Under the pieces are notes generated by a model. That model was not told where the DNA came from. It saw only the letters and a list, made by a program, of their open reading frames with translations, and ran no database searches. Made by a program: the position numbers and the translations under genes. From assembly GCA_964473645.1 (NCBI GenBank), contig CAYYPW010000019.1:35350-99349 (forward strand): a stretch of 64,000 bases of DNA, in the 5' to 3' direction. The stretch comes from HdN1 sp964473645 (lineage in GTDB: Bacteria > Pseudomonadota > Gammaproteobacteria > Pseudomonadales > Ketobacteraceae). Positions 41,309 through 50,500 of this stretch are shown in pieces (position 1 is the stretch's first letter; every line of letters starts with the position of its first letter).

Positions 41309-42310
41309 TTATTCCAGGACAAATCGATCAGCCCAGGGATTATCTTCCACTTCAATTAATTGGCCGTCAGCGATGCGCTGGCGCAGCAGTTTGCCGTGCT
41401 CAATTCGCTGACCCGTCTTTGAATTTACACTGGCAGCATTGCGCGGTGGGCTGAATAGCCAATCGCCTAATTGCTGGCGCACACGCGTACCGGCAGCGTG
41501 CAGCCAGTCGCCTACTGTTAACGAATTGGCAAGCTCCCCTTCCGATTCCCGCCGATCACCATTGGCGTTAGTACGCATTTGCACGCCTAGCAGTGGAAGC
41601 CCGTCCAATTCTATGAGCGCATCTTCGGGTGCAATCAGGTGCCAACCGGACTCTTCACGTCTGATCTGCGTTAGTCGTGGCCACTCAAGCCCACCGCTAT
41701 GATTCCCCGACGCCAGTAAGCATTCCCGCCAACGCCACTCGCTGGGGCGATATTGTGCTTCGATCTCACGGGCAAACTCTACCCATTCGCCGCCCGCGCA
41801 TGTCCAGCCCCCCAAAGGTTGATCGACGGTCAAACGCATTTTGCTGAAATAGTGTCGTGGTGGTAGATCGAGAGCAGTCACCTGCAAGCCAAGCACCATT
41901 TGCGGCGTGGGTAGTTCTGCATATTTCACGCTTTGCAGTCCATAGGGCTGTGGTTGATTCTGCCAGTCCAGCGGCTCCAGCGTGTCCAGAGTCAGTCGAC
42001 TACCTGCCGGTAACTCTAGCTCGCCCAGTTTCAAGGCTTGGTCCAGCATGGGGTTTAGCGCCATCAGGCGTGCCTGTTGCTCCTGCTGATAGCGGCGCAT
42101 GTCCCATTGCAAACCCATGCCAGGTAAAATCAGCACGAGCAGGGCCATCACCAACAAAAGCCCACGAATTTGTCGTTGTTGCCAGTAACGACGCGGGCCG
42201 CTGCAACACAGGCTCAGCAAGAGTCCAGCCAAGCCGAAAGCAGAAATCCAAGCGATTAGCATGAGCAGCCCGGCGATGAAAAATCCGCTCGGATCGGCAA
42301 CAGGAATCAT
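41309..42310 (-). CDS. membrane-anchored protein, unknown function
   Basis: 333 residues. Two N-terminal TM helices (about 10-35 and 48-66) are followed by a soluble Trp-, Glu- and Gln-rich domain, presumably periplasmic (contains GGWTCAGGEWVEF and a second Cys for a possible disulfide). No family recognised. It is divergent from the AI-2E-type transporter gene at 42527 and has no operon partner. Confidence 0.65.
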   Translation of the reverse strand: MIPVADPSGFFIAGLLMLIAWISAFGLAGLLLSLCCSGPRRYWQQRQIRGLLLVMALLVLILPGMGLQWDMRRYQQEQQARLMALNPMLDQALKLGELELPAGSRLTLDTLEPLDWQNQPQPYGLQSVKYAELPTPQMVLGLQVTALDLPPRHYFSKMRLTVDQPLGGWTCAGGEWVEFAREIEAQYRPSEWRWRECLLASGNHSGGLEWPRLTQIRREESGWHLIAPEDALIELDGLPLLGVQMRTNANGDRRESEGELANSLTVGDWLHAAGTRVRQQLGDWLFSPPRNAASVNSKTGQRIEHGKLLRQRIADGQLIEVEDNPWADRFVLE

Positions 42311-42526
42311 GGCTGCTTATCTCTGGCAAAGGGGGAACGGCGATTATCGCTCATCAGAAGCGCTACAACAGTTCATTTAAATTCGGCTTACGTCACGCCT
42401 TGCCTGAGCCGGTCGAATACAATGAGCGGCGTGCAAGGGCTGAGCATTGGCCCATAAAGGTCTAAACTAACGTAGCACGTCGGGGTCGCCCCCACGTACC
42501 TCTTACTATGGCTGCCCGGTACTTTC

Positions 42527-43528
42527 ATGAGTCTGATCAAGCACGACGAATTTCGCGCCTTTTTGTTTACAGCAGTGGTTTTCCTGCTTTGTGTTTATAT
42601 CGGTTTTCTACCCCTTATATTTGCTGCCTTGGTGGCCTATGGCTGCGTCAATCGCATATCCAGCAAGCTGATTGCATCGGGGAGCCATTCGCAGCGGTCC
42701 AATTTTATCGCTGTCAGCACAGTGGCGGTGGTTGTGGTGGGATTATTGGTTGCACTGGGATTTGTGCTGAGTTTGTTTTTGCGCGAGGGATCGGGCATCG
42801 AAGGGGTTGGCAGAGAAATTGCCAAAGCGTTGGAAAGCCTATCAACGATGGCCCCCGCATGGTTGTCTGAAGCCATTCCGGAGAAAGACGAGTTCCTGCG
42901 TTCTACCGGCAGCTGGTTAAAGCAGAACGCCGCTGCCATTGGCGGCGCAGGCATTGCCACCTTAAAAACTGTTGGATATTCGCTGCTGGGACTCATTATT
43001 GGCGCCATGATTGCTGTCAGGACTGTCGTTGGAGAGCATGCCACAGGCCCGGTTACTCGATTGTTGTTTGGTCAGATTGCCAATCTTACTCAAGCCTTCT
43101 GGAACGTCGTCAATGCGCAAGTGAAGATCAGTGCGCTCAATACGACGCTGACTGCTGTCTATCTGTTACTGATATTACCACTGGCAGGTATTCATCTGTC
43201 TTTCGCCAAAACGCTGGTAATCATCACATTTGTAGCGGGTTTAATCCCGGTGGCAGGCAACTTGATTTCTAACACTGCGATTGTCGCCATGTCGCTCACG
43301 GTAGGTGTTTCGACTGCATTTGCATCGCTTGCGTTTCTCGTGATCATTCATAAGCTCGAATATTTTATTAATGCTCGATTTGTGGGTGAGCGCATCAATG
43401 CGCGGGCGTTTGAAATACTGATTGTGTTGATTGTGGGTGAAAAACTTTTTGGCGTTGCCGGCGTCGTGGCCGGGCCCGTTTTCTATGCCTGGCTTAAAGA
43501 AGAATGGCGCAAGGCGGATCGTTTTTAG
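42527..43528 (+). CDS. AI-2E-family transporter (UPF0118/PerM type)
   Basis: 333 residues with seven or eight TM helices: a short helix pair, a long soluble amphipathic region (about 90-150) and a C-terminal bundle ending in HKLEYFINARFVGERINARAFEILIVLIVGEKLFGVAGVVAGPVFYAWLK, the family's signature region in which the pieces INARFVG and GVAGVVAGP stand out. Members export AI-2 or other small solutes or move sodium/protons; substrate is not predictable. The start has no strong ribosome site. The secreted protein at 43564 follows by 35 bases. Confidence 0.85.
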   Translation: MSLIKHDEFRAFLFTAVVFLLCVYIGFLPLIFAALVAYGCVNRISSKLIASGSHSQRSNFIAVSTVAVVVVGLLVALGFVLSLFLREGSGIEGVGREIAKALESLSTMAPAWLSEAIPEKDEFLRSTGSWLKQNAAAIGGAGIATLKTVGYSLLGLIIGAMIAVRTVVGEHATGPVTRLLFGQIANLTQAFWNVVNAQVKISALNTTLTAVYLLLILPLAGIHLSFAKTLVIITFVAGLIPVAGNLISNTAIVAMSLTVGVSTAFASLAFLVIIHKLEYFINARFVGERINARAFEILIVLIVGEKLFGVAGVVAGPVFYAWLKEEWRKADRF

Positions 43529-43563
43529 CACTCTGCATATGACTCAGCTTGGAGAAAACCATA

Positions 43564-44316
43564 ATGCAATCTCACCTATTCCACCGATTGGGCGTACTGT
43601 TTATTGGGCTGCTGGTAATCCTGTTGGACACGCCCCCTGTACAGGCGGAGGGGCGTTGCCCACCTGGATATTATCCTACGGGGGGTGGCACCGCTGGTTG
43701 GTTGGGCTGCGCACCGATGGGGCCGATCGAAGAAGAAGGCGCCATGGACGACGAAGGCTCACCAAACGAGGGCGGCTATGGTAACGATCTGCCCCCTATT
43801 CACTATGACCCTGCCGAGTGGGAGGCGTGGGGCAAAGCCGCCCAGCAAGCAGAAACCGAACGCATGAAAGATCCGAAATACCGGGAGCTGAAAACCGGCC
43901 TGTGGGACTATGCCGATTCTGGCAAACCGCAACAGATCTGTACGGCGCTGTTTCTGACCTTGCGCGGGGGTGTGCTGTTCATGGATTGGGGTGGCAAGGA
44001 CAAGGGCACTTTTCTGGCATTTTTCGGCGGCAATATTCCGAAGATACAAAAAATCGCAACGGCCACCGTGAGCCTCACCCAATCGGGCGAAACACAAACC
44101 GTGCAGGCGTTTCATGCGCCACTGCCTTGGGCGCCGAACGTGGGCATGATCCTGTTCGCGGTGCCCTCGACCGAAGCGTTACTGAGTTCAATCGAAGATA
44201 CCCAGGATTTCGATGTCAAAATGGCTGGGCAATCGATGGTCTGGGGGAGTTGGCACAGCGGCCTGAAAGCCCGGGACTGGATGCGTGCTTGCGTTGGCAA
44301 ACGTGGTGCGCCGTAG
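43564..44316 (+). CDS. secreted protein with Gly/Pro/Cys-rich head, unknown
   Basis: 250 residues with a signal peptide ending near VQAEG. The mature N-terminus reads CPPGYYPTGGG then GCAPMG, a motif common in secreted proteins with a DUF4189-type C-terminal domain. The C-terminal domain has strands and one further Cys pair. The start at 43564 has GGAG upstream; an earlier in-frame TTG is rejected. A hairpin follows. Function unknown. Confidence 0.7.
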   Translation: MQSHLFHRLGVLFIGLLVILLDTPPVQAEGRCPPGYYPTGGGTAGWLGCAPMGPIEEEGAMDDEGSPNEGGYGNDLPPIHYDPAEWEAWGKAAQQAETERMKDPKYRELKTGLWDYADSGKPQQICTALFLTLRGGVLFMDWGGKDKGTFLAFFGGNIPKIQKIATATVSLTQSGETQTVQAFHAPLPWAPNVGMILFAVPSTEALLSSIEDTQDFDVKMAGQSMVWGSWHSGLKARDWMRACVGKRGAP

Positions 44317-44369
44317 CGGGATTTACTTCGCGTTCGAGAAAACACTTATAGATAGCGTTATTTTCCGTT

Positions 44370-44394
44370 CTGCGTGACCGCATCGGTCACGCAG
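44370..44394 (+). terminator. hairpin terminator after the secreted protein
   Basis: Perfect 11-base arms CTGCGTGACCG (44370-44380) and CGGTCACGCAG (44384-44394) with a CAT loop, about 55 bases after the stop. A T-rich stretch follows at a distance. Confidence 0.65.
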
Positions 44395-44543
44395 TGTAGC
44401 TCTTCGATTCCCTCCCCCTCTGTGCGCCAGCGTACCGAACTCAACCTGCAAAATCCGCTAAGCTCGCATTCTAATTAACCTCGTCAGCTGCAGTGTTTAC
44501 AGGCGTTTCATCACTACTTCCGACGCCTAATGACAGGCAACGT

Positions 44544-47500
44544 ATGCTTTTGAAAAATCAATTCAAACCGCTTTTCGACGCTGCCACTCAGGGCCTCGCT
44601 GCCATTAAGGCCGTTGTTAGCTGGCACAGTGAGCGCTTCGCGCGCATTGAAGACGATGAACCTCTGCCCGTGCGTGCTGCGTTGTTTAGTGCTGACCAAA
44701 TGGAACAGCACGGAAAATCACTGGCGACCCGTCACCAATTAGGCGATTACGGTCATCCGAATCGCCTACTCAAACGCTTGGATCAAAACGAAAAAATACT
44801 AATAAACACCTGCGATTTGCTCAAAGAGTCCGTTAAGGGAAAAATTCGCATTGCCCCCGCTGGGGAATGGCTGCTCGATAACTTCTATTTGATCGAGGAA
44901 CAAATTCGTACCGCCAGACTGCATCTACCCAAAGGCTACAGTCGACGATTACCGCGCCTGGAAGAAGGCCCCTCGCGAGGATTACCGCGTGTTTACGATA
45001 TTGCCATCGATGCCATTTCACATGCCGATGGTCGGGTCGATGCAGAAACCCTGAGTCGGTTCGTTGCAGCTTATCAAACGGTTACGCCGCTTACGTTAGG
45101 CGAGTTATGGGCGATCCCGATTATGTTGCGTTTGGCGCTGATTGAAAATCTGCGCTGTGCGGCAGAACGAATTACCACCGCACGGATGCACTTCAATCAG
45201 GCCCAGGGCTGGGCAAATCGCATGATCGATATTGCAGAGCGCAACCCAACGCAGCTGATTCTGGTGGTCGCGGATATGGCGCGATCGAATCCGCCAATGG
45301 CCAGCCCGTTTGTGGCAGAGTTGGCTCGCCGCTTACAAGGACAAGGGCCGGCACTCGCTCTCCCCCTCACCTGGATCGAACAGCGGCTGGCCGAATCCAG
45401 TCAAACCATTGAGCAAATGGTGCTGTCTGAAAATCAGCAACAAGCAGCCGATCAGGTGTCTATCAGTAATACCATCGGTAGCCTTCGTGCGCTGGGCGCC
45501 ACCGATTGGCGGGTTTTTGTCGAGTCGCTGAGCTGTGTTGAAAAAGTGCTTGCAGGTGATACCAACGGCGTTTATATCGACATGGATTTTGCCACGCGTG
45601 ATCGTTATCGGCATGTCATTGACCGGCTGGCCAAACACAGCCAGTGTTCTGAAAAAGACATTGCAACGGCGGCCATTTCCTTGGCGCAGTCCAGCGCTGC
45701 TAGCAAAGGTGACACTCATTACACTGCACACGTCGGCTACTATTTGGTTGATGATGGCTTCACCCAACTCAGCAACTCTGTTTCAGCCAATTTGCCCTTG
45801 AGTGATCGTTTTCAACAGGGCTTGAAGCGGTTTCCATTGCCGCTTTATCTTGGGGTTATCGTACTCTTGTCTGTTCTTTTTGCGATGGTATTCATACGCC
45901 CAGCGCAAGCAGCGGGATTGCAACCCTGGCCATTGGTGCTGTTGGCTGGGTTGAGTCTACTCGCGTCCAGCCAATGGGCGACAGCGCTGACCAATTGGCT
46001 GGCCACCGTATTCATCCGACCGCAATTATTGCCACGCATGGATTTTTCGCGGGGTTTACCGTCAGATATGCGCACGTTGGTCGTGGTGCCTTCCATGTTG
46101 TGTAACGCGCAGAATATCGATAGTTTGCTCGAAGCCTTGGAGGTTCGCTTTCTGGGGAATCGCGACGAGCATCTGCATTTTGCGCTGCTGACGGATTTCT
46201 GCGATGCGCAGGAACAATCGCTGCCACAAGACGAACCGCTGCTACGCCAAGCCCGCAATGGAATCGAAAGACTCAACGACAAATATCGTCATGCTGGCAA
46301 TGATCATTTTTTCTTGTTCCACCGATCACGCCTTTACAATCCTGACGAAAAACGTTGGATGGGCTATGAACGCAAACGCGGCAAACTGGCTGATCTCAAT
46401 GCACTGCTGCGTCAACGAGGTGAGGGCAAGTTTTCGTTAACGGTCGGGGATCTCGCCGCCCTGCAGAATGTTCGTTATATCATTACCCTCGATTCCGATA
46501 CGCAGTTACCACGCGACTCTGCGCGTCAGCTGGCCGGGGCGATGGCGCACCCGCTAAATCGCCCTTGCTATGATAAAGCGCTACAACGCGTGACCCGAGG
46601 CTATGGCATCTTGCAACCGCGAATGGCGGCCAACATGGCGGGCGCAAACCAGTCGCTTTACGCACAATTAGGCGGCAGTGAACCGGGCATCGATCAATAC
46701 ACCCGTTCAGTCTCCGATGTTTATCAAGATGTGTTTGGTGAAGGCTCTTTCATCGGTAAAGGCATTTATGACATTGATGCCTTTGAGCAGGCCTTGCAAG
46801 ATCGTTTTCCGGCGAACCGGATTCTCAGCCACGATTTGCTGGAAGGCTGTTATGCCCGCTCGGGCTTGTTGAGCGATGTGGAACTCTATGAAGATTACCC
46901 CACCCGTTATGAAGCCGATGTCAGCCGACAAAGACGCTGGATACGAGGTGACTGGCAAATTGCTTGTTGGTTGTTGCCCCGTGTGCCCGGCCCGCATCAA
47001 AATCGTTTGAGTAATCCATTGTCATTGTTGTCGCGCTGGAAAATCTTCGATAACTTGCGCCGCAGCTTGGTGGCAGCCGCATTGCTAACGCTGTTATTGC
47101 TGGGCTGGTTCGCCGCACCCTCACCCGGGTGGTGGGCGCTGTCAGTGCTTGGCATTATGTTGTTACCGCCGGCGATAATTGCCGTGGTTGACACACTCCA
47201 TTGGCCCAAAAACAGCGTATTGCTTTCGCATCTGGCAGGGTCAATGCGTACCGCTGCGCGTAGTTTTGCATTCACGGGATTTCGAATCGCGTGCTTGCCT
47301 TATGAGGCGTGGTTTAGCCTGGACGCAATCGTGCGCACGTCGTGGCGTATGCATGTAACGCACCGCCACTTGTTGGAATGGTGCGCCAGTGAACACGCCC
47401 AAAAACGGCACAACGATATCAAAGCGTCCTATACAGCGCAGTGGGCGGCGCCTGCCACGGCGTTGATCACAGCCCCGGCGTTATGGGTGATGAGGCCTGA

Positions 47501-50500
47501 GGGCTTCTTTGCTGCGCTCCCATTGTTGGTGTTATGGTTGGCAGCCCCCTTTTTCGCGTGGTGGCTCAGCCAACCGATGTTACGCCGGGAAGCAAAACTC
47601 AATGCCAATCAAATCGTGTTTTTGCACAGTGTGGCCCGTCGCACCTGGGAATTCTTCGAGCGTTTCGTCGTCGCAGATGATCATTACTTGCCGCCGGATA
47701 ATTTTCAGGAACACCCCGGGCCCATCATTGCGCATCGCACCTCGCCCACGAATATCGGCATGGCGTTGCTTGCTAATCTTTCGGCAAGGGATTTTGGTTA
47801 TATCACGACGGGTGAGCTGCTGGAGCGAACTGAACGCACCTTTCAAACCCTGCATAAACTGGAACGCCATCTGGGGCATTTTTATAATTGGTATGACACT
47901 CAAACCTTGCGCACCTTACCACCGCGTTATATTTCTTCTGTCGATAGCGGCAATCTGGCAGGGCATTTATTAACTTTGCGTGCTGGGCTGCAATCACTCC
48001 CGCAACAACTGATACTGGATATCAGTGTATTTCACGGATTAGAAGACACACTGGCCGTGCTTACTGAATCGCTAACGGATTCCCGCTTCGAAAATGTTCA
48101 TGTGCCTCTCACGCGCTTGCAAACGCAGTTGCAGGACATTCGCAAACAGCCACCCGACACGCTGTCAGCAATGCTGCGAGCATTGCAATCATTACAATGT
48201 ACTACCGAGCTGCTGTTTAACGCCCCGCGTGTTAGTGCGCCCATTACCAGCGACACACCTACCAGTGCAGCGGTTGGCAGCACGCAAAATACCAACACCG
48301 AAACCGACGCTGAACATTGGCTCAACGCGTTCTCACGTCAATGTCGATCAGCGATTAACGAGTTACTATTTTTGGCGCCCTGGCTGGATGTTCCCACACA
48401 GCTCAGTGGAAGCCTGGCGGGTATCGATAAAATCCCCCGACTTCAGGATCTCGCCCACCCGACCGAGGAATGGTGGCCCCATCAAAAAGGTGATGTACCA
48501 CGAGCACAAAAAACACAATTAACGGGTGAAAATCCATTAAACGGTGAAACACCCTTAATCAGCGAAACTCAATTGAACGTTGAAACACAATGGCTGGCAG
48601 ATCGGCGCCAGTTATTGTGTCTGGCGCAACAACGGGCACAGGATCGCATTGACGCCATTGAACGCCTGGTGCATGGGGCCACGGGCTTCGCCACGATGGA
48701 CTATGAATTTCTCTATGACCGCTCGCGTCATTTGCTGGCCATCGGTTACAACGTTGACGATTTGCGTCGCGACACCAGTTATTACGACCTACTAGCCTCC
48801 GAAGCGCGCCTCTGCAGTTTTGTCGCCATTGCGCAAGGGCAACTGCCCCAGGAAAGCTGGTTTGCATTAGGCCGCTTGCTCACCACCACCAATGGCAAAA
48901 CCGTGTTGGCCTCGTGGAGCGGCTCGATGTTTGAATACCTCATGCCGTTGCTGGTAATGCCAGGGTATACAGGCTCGCTGCTCGACCAGACCTGTCAGGG
49001 CGTCGTCGCGCGACAGATCGCCTATGGCCACCAATGCGCCCTGCCCTGGGGAATCTCGGAATCGGGTTACTACACCACGGATTCCAACCTCAACTACCAA
49101 TACCACGCTTTTGGCGTGCCCGGTCTGGGCCTGAAACGAGGCCTGAGTGAAGACCGCGTCGTCGCGCCCTATGCGACGGCCCTCGCATTGATGGTGAACC
49201 CCGAAGCCGCCTGTACGAATCTGCAACGGTTGGCCAACGCCGCCATGCTTGGGCGTTATGGGTTTTACGAAGCCATCGATTACACCCCTTCTCGCGTTCC
49301 GCGAGGGCAAACCAGCGTGATCGTGCAGTCGTTCATGGCGCACCACCAGGGCATGAGTCTGCTATCGCTGGCCTATCTATTGCTCGATCGCCCGATGCAA
49401 CAGCGCTTTCTTTCTGATCCACGCTTTCAAGCCACGGTACTGCTTTTACAAGAACGCATTCCCAGTCATTCGGTGTTTCACAAACGCCCGGCAGACCATG
49501 CCGAAGGCGGCGCTTTTGTTGACGCGCCGGAATCGTCCTCGCATACCTCCTTGGGGATTGACACACCCACGCCCGAAGTCCAGTTACTGTCCAATGGCCG
49601 TTACCACGTCATGATTACCAATGCCGGTGGCGGCTACAGTCGCTGGAAAGAACTGGCTATCACCCGCTGGCGCGAAGACATGACGCGCGACCATTGGGGT
49701 ACGTTCATTTACGTCCGCGATCTTGCCAGTGGCAATTTCTGGTCAGCCGCGCACCAGCCCACACTCAAGCCTGCAGATGCTTACGAAGCTGTGTTCTCAG
49801 AAGGCCGTGCCGAGTTTCGACGTCGCGATCAGGAGATCGAAACCTATTCCGAAATCGTCGTCTCGCCCGAGGATGACATTGAGCTGCGGCGGATACGTTT
49901 TACCAATCGATCGCGTAATCGTCGTCACATCGAGCTGACCAGTTACGCCGAAGTTGTACTGGCCGTGCCTGCCAATGACATGAGCCAGCCGGCTTTCGGC
50001 AACCTGTTCGTGCAAACCGAAATCATCGGCAATCGCCATGCCATTCTGTGCACCCGCCGTCCGCGCTCGGCAGGTGAAAAACCGCCCTGGATGTTCCATT
50101 TGCTGTCGGCCCATGGTTGCGACATGGGGGAAATCTCTTACGAGACCGATCGCATGCGCTTTACCGGGCGAGGTCGCACGCCGGTTGAACCCGCGGCCAT
50201 GCTGACGCCTGGTGCCTTGTCTGGAGCGGCGGGTTCGGTGCTCGACCCGATCGCCGCCATTCGTTGCAGTGTATTCTTGGCGGCTGACCAGTGTGCCACC
50301 ATCGATCTGGTGACTGGCGTAGGCGATACACGCGAGGCCTGCATGGCGCTGATCGAGAAGTACCAGGATCGCCACTTGGCCGATCGGGTATTCGATCTGG
50401 CCTGGACCCATGCCGGTGTGACGCTCCGCCAGATCAACGCCAGTGAATCTGACGCCCACATTTACCGCCGTCTGGCCAGTTCCATGCTGTTCGCCAATGC

